DNA of 64,000 nucleotides from Morchella semilibera (lineage: Eukaryota; Ascomycota; Pezizomycetes; Pezizales; Morchellaceae), in the NCBI GenBank assembly GCA_009192285.1, contig WBVU01000004.1, forward strand, positions 1,510,001 through 1,574,000, given 5' to 3'. Position numbers and translations under genes: made by a program. This document shows positions 48,223 through 59,263 of the stretch, piece by piece. Each line of letters starts with the position of its first letter. The first letter of the stretch is position 1. The notes below the pieces were generated by a model. That model did not search any database and had not been told where the DNA came from. It worked only from the letters and a program-made list of their open reading frames with translations.

Positions 48223-49548
48223 TATGAAGCACTCATTCACTCGTTCACAATGTCAACAACACGACACGGCAGTTGAGCCAATTCTCCCACTGTGTCTCTC
48301 TAGCTCTGTGTCTCTGTGTCCCTCTGTCGCCCAAGACCCCAAAAAGAAAACATTGATCTAACTACAAGCTAGTAGCTTATGTAGCTACATAACTAGCGAG
48401 GAGGGGGGGGGGGGGGAAACATACCTGGAAAGGGACCCAAAGCAAAAAAAAAAAAAAAAAAATGCACAAAACCGCATGATTACGTCGTGGAATCGGAGAA
48501 TTTTACAAGTAGAGTTGATATTCTCCGGCTTGGTAGCAGCGAGAGAGGGAGAGGCGTTTCAATTTCACCAATTAGTAGGTGCTAAACTATGATATTACAC
48601 TTTCAACGGCATTAAATTGTCAGGGAAAGGTGTATCACATATGTATGTTAGATACATGGGAACTGGGTGTGAGTCGATATGCCATATGCCCAGTTACATA
48701 TGTACCTACCTTACATATATGTACCTGGTAATTCGGTTCTCATTACATGTAGGTTCTTATCTCCATATGCCACTGGCCGAGTGTCTAAATACCGATTCGA
48801 GCCTACAGCTAAATCCTGGTTCCGTCTGTTGTCCGCACAGTTTCCGGTTTTACCTAGGGGAGCTTCAGCTTTGGGGGGAGGAGGGGAATTTCATGTACGT
48901 AGTACCAATACATTTATTCCAAAGCCGGCTCAGTCATTACCAGGCAAGTGAGTAAATGAGTGAGTTGGGTCAGTGATGTGAGTGACACACTATGATTCCG
49001 CCCGCTCACCCGCCCTCCTGTAACCGCAGACAACAAGCAGTCAGGGAGGTATGTATGTATCCGGATCTTCTCCATTCCAAGATTACAGTGTCTTGATAAG
49101 CGGAACGTTGTCGTCGTCCTCTGCCGTACTTGCCTTTATTTCGGCACCGAGGCTAATAGGCATTCTGGCCGAGCTGCTGTCGTGTGCTTAGTTGTGTGGG
49201 GTGTGTGCGTCGTGGGTAAGTTATTGTACCGGCGAGCGGCGATTGTGGTTGTGGTTGTGGTGATTTCAAGAAGGACCACGGATAAGTATAATTCTGCGCG
49301 CGTAGGGGAATGTCGGTGAGGATTCGAACCTATCCCGTAAATACTACTAGCTGAGCCAGTAGCAATTGAACGTATTAAACTCAACTACATGAGGAATGCC
49401 ACTAAGACCCAATTCAAGTTAAGAGGAAGGAAATACAAACCTGTATCTTAACAGAGACCTAAATGTCCCAAAGTCACAAATAACGGCCGGGGAATATTAT
49501 TTCTCTTCGCCTAGCTCTACATAGCTCGGAAGGAAAGGGCCCATACTC

Positions 49549-49638
49549 TACTTGCCAAATTTTCAAGTTTAGGACGGTTGCCACCCAACTTTTAAATTTT
49601 GGTTATATCTCGTCCTAAACTTAAAAATTTGGCAAGTA
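49549..49638. mobile_element. Foldback element 1 (90 bp, 28-bp arms)
   Basis: The left arm at 49549-49576 (begins TACTTGCCAAATTTT, ends GTTTAGGACG) and the right arm at 49611-49638 are reverse complements at 27 of 28 positions, with a 34-nt spacer. The transcript of either strand would form one long hairpin. No open frame is present. It is best described as a small palindromic MITE or foldback element of unknown family. Confidence 0.7.
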
Positions 49639-49677
49639 GACATCCTTGGCCCCAATTCATGTGCCTACATGTAGTTA

Positions 49678-49800
49678 CTAGTACTTTCCTGACGTTTGGA
49701 AAATGGACCACTATTGCATACCATACTAAATTTTGGACTTGGCGCGTATTTGTATGGCATGCAATAGCGGTCATTTTTCCAAACGTCAGGAAAGTACTAG
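49678..49800. mobile_element. Foldback element 2 (123 bp, 48-bp arms)
   Basis: The left arm (49678-49725) begins CTAGTACTTTCCTGACGTTT, and the right arm (49753-49800) is its reverse complement with about four mismatches. The spacer is 27 nt. TA-containing bases flank it on both sides (TTA before, TAG after). It lies only 39 bp from foldback element 1 but shares no sequence with it. A non-coding, MITE-like hairpin; superfamily unknown. Confidence 0.7.
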
Positions 49801-51583
49801 TAGAGTTGTCTGTGGTGGTGGTGGGAGGAGAGGTGGGGTGGTGATAGTAGTGGTGGTAGGAGCCAGTCACAATGGCGACCAAATCACAACGTCGTCCCAC
49901 TCCGCTCACTCGCGTAATTGGACATGTTTTCAAAACCCTATAAACCTGTTCCACCTTCACATATAGTAGAATATCATATCGCTTTTGTATTTTTTTTACT
50001 TCAATTTTTTTTTTTTTACGTTTAAGAAGAACCATATCGCATTTTCGGTACTCGGTATAATCCGAAAAACTTAATTCAGTGGATAGCCGCAGCCGCAGCC
50101 GCACTTACCTCTGTTTGCCTCATGTATGTAGGTACATCTAAGGAATCTAACCCTAATTGCAACTACCTGTAACATCCCCCCACCACTCTCTACTACCGAT
50201 ACTTACCATCTCTCCCCCCCCCCTCCAATCTATCCGCTTTCGGACCGAGCCTCTCCACAGACACACTCCGGCAATCACATCCGTCCGCGGGGGGTTACTG
50301 GAACCTGCGTTGAATGATGTCGATGTCGACGAGTCAAGATGCGGGAAAAAAAAATTCATTTTAACCGCTACGGCAGCAGGAGAAACATCGATAGCGACGG
50401 TAGATATATGAGCGCTCCTCTACGTCCTACAGACCTTGTCTGTAACTAGCACTCTTATGGTATAGTATGGTATTTCCCTTTCCCTCTCTCCCTCTTTATC
50501 AAGTAGACGTAGACGGCACTTGGATCCATAGAGAGACAGTACTTTGAGAACCGTGAACTACCTCCCTGGCTGTGTGATGTGATGTGATGCGATGTTCATC
50601 TCGCTCAACCTTACCTGCACTCCAGGTACATGCTAGTTCGCAGTACTCTACCTGCTGCTCCCCCCACAGTAATCAATTAATGTCCCGTTTAACCTATCAG
50701 TGCTAGCCAAAGTCACGGGTATTATGTAAGTACTCCATATGCACACCGCCATCAATACCTCTCTCTACGTCCCCAGAGTCCAGGTGCCTAGCTTTCAGCG
50801 CGAACGCGCCGGTGATCAGTCCGTGACCGCCGACGATTATCAGTGCACATCACGGTTCGAGGATCTAGGAGGAGGTTTATGCCCTTCTACTCCACTAGAC
50901 AGGATTTAGCTTTGATCAATTGAGCTCGGTTTGTTGTTGTTGTCGCAGTTGTTGTGTTATAACTTGCAATTGAACCCCCTGCCGCCCGCGCGCTTTCGTT
51001 CCCAACCCCCGTCACGTTAGGAGAGCCATCGATGTCGGACTCTAGCCTACGAGACTAGTTAGCCACGCGAAATGCACGCGCGCGCGGTCATGATCCGAAA
51101 TCCGAAGGTTTAGATCATTTTCCTATGTTTTACTTTTTTTTTTTTTTTTTTTTCCTTTCTCTTTTGGCGGTTTGCGAGAATTAAAACTTGCCCTGTTTGT
51201 CTCTCTTTTGCTGTCTGCCTGTCTGCCTGTCTGCCAACCCCCCCCCCCCCACCCCGCCTCCGACGTCCCTAGTGCGGGTAACGTATGTGCATATGTTGCA
51301 TATCTACAGGTATTAATTCCAAATAGGGGGATCTGCGTTGATTCGGGGAAGGGGGAGTGTGATGTTTCCCAGGGTGGTTTTAGTTAACTTGGTAGTTGGA
51401 AGCAGATTCTTACACTGGGTGGGAGTGTACTTCCTTGGTACATACATGTAGCTAGTCCTCTTGAGATCATGGTACATACTATTCCGGATCAGGACCTCGG
51501 TATAATTAATATACCCAGGGAAGTTCTTCTACTCGTTTGGATCACCCTCCGAGGAGCCGTGCTATCATTGGCCAAGGGATCAA

Positions 51584-51616
51584 TCATCATCAATCATCAT
51601 CATCATCAACATCATC
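51584..51616. repeat. ATC/CAT trinucleotide microsatellite
   Basis: Imperfect CAT units with single-base interruptions, in gene-free DNA. Confidence 0.7.
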
Positions 51617-52236
51617 GTGCTTTGCCTGGGTAGGGCCCGAGAGGAGGGGCGAAGGTGTGGGAAGGGGATAATCTACCGTACTCTACCGTAGATACCGCCA
51701 TTCGATCTGTAACTTGGGTTTGCTAAGGTCCCGGGTACATATAGATCGTGATAAGTCCTGAGCTGAGATCCCGGTGGAGGGAAAGAGCCGCTAGACCGGG
51801 CTAGACTAAGATCAGCTATGATGATCAACAATTAAGTACATGTAGTTATGATGTAGGTGAATAGACTAATGGCTGCTTAGCAAATACATATAACAAATCG
51901 AGGGGCTACAGATCTCGAAATTTCCCAAGGAGATTTAATTAACCCCCATACTCTAGTAAGTATAGTAAGTAGTATTCAGGGCATAAACAATCACCCCCCC
52001 CCGGTGCCTCAATTGCCCCAAATTCTGGGGAAATACTTTACGGTTGGCTGGTCCGGTGAAGGGGAATGAATGAATATTGGCGCCGGTGCCTCTAGGCCTA
52101 TGATATTAAAGAAAAGAAGGAGAAATAAAAAAAGATACCATGGAAAAATAATTTGCTGTGGGTTGTAAGAGATAAAAATATTAATTTAGTTATAATCTTG
52201 ACCGTAATATCAATCGGCGACTCCGAAAAGGAGTGA

Positions 52237-52259
52237 GTCCGTCCGTCCGTCCGTCCGTT
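52237..52259. repeat. TCCG tetranucleotide microsatellite
   Basis: About five and a half uninterrupted GTCC units in gene-free DNA. Confidence 0.85.
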
Positions 52260-54249
52260 CTTTTTCGTTGTCAAGATGCTGGAATTTATTCCAATCCATC
52301 CAAATCCTTCCAACCACCTCCACCATCCCAGTCCCCAGTCTCCCGTTCGCGTCCCCATCCCAAGAATCGAAGTGTTTTTGCGTAGTACATGTATGTACCA
52401 CGATTAGCGAGAGGCTGGGTTACCTTCCGAAAGCAATAAATAATCTATCGAAACGGTTGTTGCGACCCTTTGAGTTGTTGTGTGTGTGCGTGTGTGTCCG
52501 AACACATTTCGCTATTTCTAACTTTCTCGGGTTCTGCCGTCCCAAGACCCAAATATAAAGCCAAACCAAAAACCGAAAGGGGAAAAAAAAGAACAAAAAC
52601 GTGGGAAATATTACCACGTGTGGGGGGATTGAATAAGGGGATCAGGATGGGGATGATGGTGGAATTGGGTTAATTATTAATGGGGATTTGTGCAGCACAG
52701 AAGCTGGCTGGCTGGCACTGGGAAATGGCCAAAAAAGAATCCTCTTGGGAAAAAAAAAATAAAAAAAAATGTGGGAAATAGAATTCGTATGGTCGTCTGT
52801 GCTCAACACACTGAGACAGGTTCAGAAAAGAGTTCCAAGCGAACGAACGAACGCTCCCTTTGCTGTGTGACGTGGGAGTCAAAGTTACGAATGCATGCTA
52901 CAATTTGTACCTACATACTCGACAAAGATCGAGTGAGAGAGAGAGAACGGAGAATGGCCGTCCTGCCTAGAAAACTGTTTGCGGCCTCGGGAAAGGTCCA
53001 GACTACTCAAAAATACCTTGGTTTACTGCTAGAATGCCTACTGGGCTAGGGTCCCGGGGGGGGGGGTGGGTTACTTGCTCTAGGTAGGGATCATTTGGGG
53101 ATGATTTTCGTTGCAACCCCTACCTACATCATACACATCCTACCCCGAGTCAAAGGCAGACAGACTGACAAGCAGTAGGACCTGGCTAGACGTGACCCAA
53201 TTAATTTATTTATCCAGCAGAGAGGCTCGATGGAGCAAGCGAGTGAGCGGCTGTAGGCTGAAAGGTTGGATACTCGTAAAGAGTACGGTATGTGCGTGTA
53301 TGTACATGTATGTACTAGTATGTAGGGTGGGAGATCTGTGAAACAGTCAGGTTTCCAAGCACATCCGGACCCTGGACCATGAAAAACCGTTGAAGTCGGC
53401 GACTTCACTACAGTTTAGGTTCTCTCGCGCACTCCGTGGAATTGGGGGCTGTGCCCGCATATAGAGCCTCAAATCTAAAACATATCCAATCACAGCTCAG
53501 AAACAGACGAGGTTCTGCTGGGGTCGGCGTCCCCTGTGTAACAGTGAATGGAAAAGGCGGGATACCGACACCAACTGAACTAACCTCTTGTCCCTGAGGC
53601 TCTCTTTCACCCACCCCTCCTCATCCTCACCCTGTCCACTCGTTTCGGTTTCCAAACCCACCACTTTTGTTCATTGCAGGGCAGAGCTAGAAACTAGGGA
53701 GGAAACTGGGCTCGAGCTAATACGAAAAGGGGCTTTTGGCTTTTCGTTCCCTCAGCCGTATGGGGGAAAGATGCGGAAGCCCTAACTACCTAACCACACA
53801 CATCTCTCAAGTGACATTTTTAGAGACAACGGGCCCGCCGGATGTCAAAAGAAGTGTGCGTGCACCCAAAGCTAGGCTCGCCAAATTAGCCAATAGCGAC
53901 CCATGGTCAATTAAGCTAATGCCGATCCCTCCCATCCCCCTTCCACGAGCCCCCCCCCCCCCCAAACTTCTTTCCCGCCCACAATGAGTTTAGGACTTAT
54001 TGATAGCGAGCGTCCTTCAAAGTAGAGTGGTAGAGGGGGGTGGGGGGTGGGGGTGGGAGAGAGTGTGTCTCTATGTCCTAGCTTCCTCTGCGTGACCTAG
54101 TGGACGGTAGTTACAAAACCCATCATAACTATACCAAAAGTGGGGAAAACTTTGCCCCATCGGAAGGAAAAAAAAAAAAAGACGTTGGAGATATGCATCT
54201 CGGCCGAGCCCTAGTTTTGTGCGATCATAGAGGACCCTTTACGGCCCGC

Positions 54250-54276
<27 letters not shown>
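54250..54276. repeat. CT dinucleotide microsatellite
   Basis: About thirteen CT units without interruption. Confidence 0.9.
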
Positions 54277-54281
<5 letters not shown>

Positions 54282-57200
54282 CTTATTATTTGTAGATCTA
54301 GATACTGATCATGTTGCTGGCACAGATTGCGCCTTGTCGTCCAGTTGTCAGACCCAGTGCGCAGAGTTTTGATAGTACCTACGTACATACATACATGTAC
54401 ATATTACATAACATGGATGGTCACCCCCGTACCTACCTACCACCATACTTGAGGTACATTCATTACTTCTCAGTGCTTGTCAGTCACAGAAATTCATTCC
54501 TGGATATGGATATACAGGCAGATATGAACTTAAAAAAAGAACCAGGGGCCGCCCATAAGATATTCGTGGCGGGTATCTGGGGGTTTGTCCTCAGGGCTTC
54601 TGAATGGATAGATTGATACCTTCCACTTCATTCTCCTTCCAGTGGAACAAGGGGGTGGCTTTATCTGGACTATTGCGTGTGCTGAGAGTCACGATGCTCT
54701 GGCGATTGGGTTGATGCACGGTTTATAGTAGTGTTTCAGTTGACTGGCACGAATGGGGAGGGTGGTTTGGTAAACTGAGACATTACTCCTTCCCCCAGTC
54801 TTTCTCAGCGAACCGCAGTTACACGTCCATGCAGCGAACGTTGCCCATCAACTTGGAACATGATTGACATATACTCTCGAGCTGAACTGGTCTCACATTA
54901 ACGCAAAAGGCGTAGCCAAGATTGTTATTTTTTGCGATCCAATTTACTTCCTGATAAAAGAAAGAAGAAAAGAAAAGAGAGAAAAAAAAAAAAACGTGGA
55001 CTCCAATGCTTTTATTTGAAATTTTTTTTTCTCTGCTCGTGGATCCATCCGATACCCTTGTCAACAGTCGGTCTTTCTCACCACCATCATGATTACGGAC
55101 AATTTCCGAACCTTTCCCTAGGCAAGTGCGGCGGAGCGTCGACATATTTTGTTAGGAACGTCTTCTCTATCAAACAGAAGTACGTGATCGCTGTTCTTTT
55201 AGCTCTCTACCCTTTCTGCAAGTGAACTGTTCCCAAAGTAGTGGACGGCGACCATTCAACGCTTGGCATGCCAGGTCAGGAAGCGCAGAGATCCTCCCCT
55301 TTCGTCGATGGGGTTCCAAGGCTCAACGGTTGGTTGCACCACCGAGATTATGATGCATACGGCTCAGGCATGACTTGCGCTGCTGCCCCAAAGCAGGAGC
55401 CGTCCATACCATCCATACCATACCAGACCATCCATACTGTTCGTCTTCTGCAGAGTGCAGCAGCAGCAGCAGCAGTAGGAAAAGTGATGGGTCTGCTCTT
55501 CCATCACTCTACCTGCCTGCCCACCCAAGGCAGGCCTACCAAACCACAAGTCCCGGAGGATCAGGAATTTTAGAGTATGGGAATGGAAAGCCGGATCACG
55601 TAGGCTGCACCCGACAGAGAGGGTGGCCCACAGTTTTGCGGCCGGGTATCGTGGTTCGCATCTACTCTAGCTTTGACCGTTTGCGGAGAAGAGTAGCGAG
55701 TGTTCGCTTCTTTGACCACTCGACTTGCATGGCGCTTATTGTGACCTCCTCTGACCTAGCCGCAGACAGCTTTTGACAACCTCACCTCTGTCGATAGGAA
55801 CCCTTCACACACACACCCCGTCAGAGACAGACAGACACCCACCCCACACACTCGCCCACATCCCCCCTTCCCTCCTCTTCCCCATCTCCCATCCCGATCC
55901 CCATCTTCCTAGGAGGTAACATTGTACGAAATCTTCTCAACGGTAAGCTACATGTGAACACTCGAGTACCGAGTACCACATTACATACATCATATCAAAT
56001 CTCAATAAAATTCTCGATGGATGGGATGGAATTCTATTTTCATCATTCATCCAACCCCCAAACGTATTATTGCTGAACCAGTTTGCCAGCACTGTTACCG
56101 TCCGTCCACTCTTTCCAGTCTCTGTCTGTCTTTCCCATATACAGAAGTAATGCAGAGAAGTAATGTATGTTCTACTGCTTACAGGCTGCTGCCTCCCACA
56201 CCAAAAATAATGTCCGCTACCTGCCTACAGGAGTGCACCAACCAGCTTCTCGCACACACCCTTGGCCGCTGAGCCGCCCTGCTGGGTTGCTACTGGGGTG
56301 TCCATCCTTTATCTTGGGTTAACTGCGGCGAGATCGAGCTGTATCATTTCCGTTCTCTACGATTCCTGCGCGCGTTCCGTTAGGAGGTTTCCCATCAGTT
56401 AGTCCTGTCCGTGCTGCAACATGCTGCTCGCTTTCCGGGGCTAACCTCCCAGCTGCCGTCGCCTTACAGCGCCACTGGTATCTGTTGCAAATCGCGGAGA
56501 GACATCTGAGACCTGTGTTGGGTGGACCTCAACGACGTCGGCGATTTGGAGCCCCTATGAATATCATTTCCATGATTGGCGGGGTTCCCAGAAAAAACCC
56601 ACCGTACGGAGAGACACAATCGACGTCTGCCCGACCCTAGCACAGAGGAGGGTCGTGCAGCGCGCCTTGGGTGCCCCGTCTTTCTCCTCTGGTTTAACCT
56701 GTAAATCTTTTTCTTGAGTGGGGTGCAACAACAACGCAATCTCTGCACTGTAGGTCAGTCGCCAAACCTCCAAGGGCAGCCTGGTTTCCTTTTAGCCCAG
56801 AGCAATGTTTTTACTCCAACCCTTGTCTTGATTGACCAGATCAGGAGTTGATACCCAACAGATTGGAGTCGGACAATCAACAGGCAGCGCATTGACGGTA
56901 AGGGGCTTGACTAGATGTACTCTAGCTCGCAGTCATCGGGGGTGACGGATCCGTCATCGGCAGTTGACATCTCGACACTCTGACCACTTGCCAAAGGTAA
57001 GAAAACGGTTTGCAAATTTAGAGGGGAAAAAAGCAACACTCGTTCCCAAAAGAAAAGGGTCTAAAGCAAGAAAAAAAACCATAGGGTACTCTAGAGACAT
57101 ACCAGGCAGCGGGTGACTTGTCGCTCAACGGGGTCAAGCGAGGGCCAGAAAGAAAGCCTTTTAATCGTTTTCTGTCATTCATCTCTGCAGGCGACACTAA

Positions 57201-58279
57201 CACCTAACTAGTGGAGGGGGAAGAAAAAGATTGAGCCCCTAAAGACTAGAGCTGCCATACATTATTATCAAGCCTATGTTCAAACCCTCAGCGTTGACCA
57301 CATCGCCCAAACATTGCGGCAGAAGGATTCTCTCCGGGCTCAAAAATAGCGAAAATATAATATATTATTTACGCACGCACATGAGGATGAAAGGGGGGGG
57401 GGGGTTGGTTGTTGCAATAGCAATTGACAACCCGGGATAGCGCCTAGGGCGTACCAGACACCCTGTCAACAATCATCAACACCTTGACAATAACCGCTTT
57501 ATTGAGAGAAAGAGCGTCCCCTGTCGCAAATCACACCCGGTGATCTGGGACCCCCCTCAAGCACAACTTTATTATTCTACGTCTAGATTTTTTTGGATTT
57601 TATGAAGAAGGTGTTACATTCCATTCCTAGATTACTCGGTAATATTAACCTGACACTTGATAACTGCATATAAGCTTGGACACTCCCGCCCTCCGTTTCG
57701 GTGTCCGCGTTTCTGGGTTCACCTCTGCGCTGTTTTATCATCCTATTTGCTTCAGCTATTTGTATCTGGGTGAACACATAGGTATCCAACAACCATCATC
57801 ACCTCAAACCTGTCTGCAGAGATCATTTTCCCACACACCCTTTTCTATATTCCTACAGGGGTTTTTATTGCGCACCGCCGTTGTGTGTTAACACTGCAAG
57901 TCCCTTTAAGGCTCACTTTGACGCACTACCGCCGAGTAGAGTAACACCTCAGCAAAAACGATTTGAGTCCGGGTCACAGAAACGATCTGTGAGACACGCA
58001 TAATTGTCACCGCTCATCGCACACGTCACAGCCAGTGTCGACTAGGAGACCCACGTATCACCAGCTGCTTCTCAAGACAGGAGAAGAAATATCCACTTAA
58101 AGTTTCGGTACTTTTTTCTGTTGGTAAGAGGGTAGAGCACAGGTGTCTATTAGCTCCATACGAGTTTCTTCGGGCTCGGTTCAGCCTTTCCCTCCGAAGT
58201 TGAAAGCCCGCCTATTAAAGGTTACATAACTCTTCCGCCCGTTGTGGTCGTTCCCCTGGATCCACATACTCTAAAAGAA

Positions 58280-58285
58280 TATAAG
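58280..58285 (+). promoter_or_regulatory. Possible TATA-like element of the FlbD-like gene
   Basis: TATAAG lies about 155 bp before the ATG at 58436, followed by C-rich and then A/C-rich leader sequence with no upstream ATG close to the start. The position would suit a core promoter with a leader of about 120 nt. A single short word is weak evidence. Confidence 0.3.
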
Positions 58286-58435
58286 CCCAACTTCCCCCCA
58301 CCACGAATTCCTTTCTCGACACATTTTCCCCTCAACGTCAATCAACAACCGAACACTTGAGCATCTGAACAACTTACCCGGGCATCTCCTCAACACATCC
58401 TAAAACCTTCAACTACTACAGCAACTTCATCTACA

Positions 58436-59263
58436 ATGCAGCACAGACGTGGACCATGGTCCGCACATGAGGACTCTCAGCTTCTTAACCTCGTCCAGAT
58501 TCACGGACCTCACAACTGGGTTAGAATATCTCAGATGGTAACTTCACGCTCACCAAAGCAATGCCGGGAACGCTACCACCAAAACCTCAAGCCTACGCTC
58601 AATCACGAGCCCATCACACCCGAAGAAGGTGAGCTTATTGAGCGTCTCGTCGGAGACATGGGCAAGAGATGGGCCGAAATTGCCAGGCGTCTTCATGGCC
58701 GAAGTGACAATGCAGTCAAGAACTGGTGGAACGGTGGAATGAACAGACGAAGACGCTTGTGCATCCGCCAGAGATCCGAGTCTCACAACCCAGACCGCCG
58801 CTCCCACGAGCCAATGTCCCCATATTCGCCAAATACCCATTTTCACCCTCCAGGTCTTACCATCGATGTTAGCAGGAGGACCCTCGACGAGCCGCTGTCT
58901 TCCCCTACATTTTCTGACGGTTCTCGCGGTCAGACGCCGTCTCTCATCTCGGACGCTAATTCCAATTTTTCAACTTCGCCGAGACTCCCTGAGACACCCC
59001 TTACCGCCGAGAACGCCATTATACTCCCACCGCTAAAGGATCTTTACCATGGGGAAAGACGGGCCTCGATGCCTATTCTTAAGAGTGCTACGTCACTCCA
59101 CATTCAGGAGCATTCAGCCTACACTCAGGACGACACCCGCAGGTGGGTGTCCAGCACGGACAGCCGGAGGTCTCAGGATTCTGTTTACCACACACAGTAC
59201 CAGCAACACTACGGGGTTCCCACCTCGGATTTCCGAATGAAACTCTCAAACTTGTGCTCATGA
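58436..59263 (+). CDS. flbD: FlbD-like R2R3 Myb DNA-binding regulator
   Basis: Predicted nuclear transcription factor of the FlbD family, which in Aspergillus promotes asexual development. Single exon, 275 codons. Two Myb repeats occupy the first 110 residues: RRGPWSAHEDSQLLNLVQIH with NWVRISQMV and RSPKQCRERYHQNLKP, then ITPEEGELIERLVGDMGKRW with WAEIARRLHGRSDNAVKNWW. The regularly spaced tryptophans of both repeats are present. The rest is Ser/Pro/Arg-rich and probably disordered, with SSPTFSDGSRGQTPSL and a conserved-looking ILPPLKDLYHGERRASMPIL patch. The start lies two residues before the first repeat, as in the family. The nearest upstream gene on the other strand begins 19 kb away. Confidence 0.92.
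   Translation: MQHRRGPWSAHEDSQLLNLVQIHGPHNWVRISQMVTSRSPKQCRERYHQNLKPTLNHEPITPEEGELIERLVGDMGKRWAEIARRLHGRSDNAVKNWWNGGMNRRRRLCIRQRSESHNPDRRSHEPMSPYSPNTHFHPPGLTIDVSRRTLDEPLSSPTFSDGSRGQTPSLISDANSNFSTSPRLPETPLTAENAIILPPLKDLYHGERRASMPILKSATSLHIQEHSAYTQDDTRRWVSSTDSRRSQDSVYHTQYQQHYGVPTSDFRMKLSNLCS

Larger units (their letters stand above)
47601..58435. other. Gene-poor block upstream of the FlbD-like gene, about 11 kb
   Basis: No recognisable coding gene. The block contains two adjacent foldback elements (49549-49800), microsatellites (48192, 51584, 52237, 54250), poly-T and poly-G or poly-C runs (48401, 51131, 51239, 53948, 57386), and scattered TACATGTA palindromes. From about 55,800 to 58,435 the sequence is more balanced in GC and could be a long promoter or 5' leader of the FlbD-like gene, but nothing in the sequence proves transcription. 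Confidence 0.5.

Noticed and set aside
49310-49375. tRNA-like sequence on the minus strand (TGGCTCAGCTAGTAG with GGTTCGAATCC)
   Set aside because: A- and B-box-like words are only about 20 nt apart, too close for a tRNA body. The T-stem pairs over three bases only and no matching acceptor stem is present. Probably chance or a remnant.
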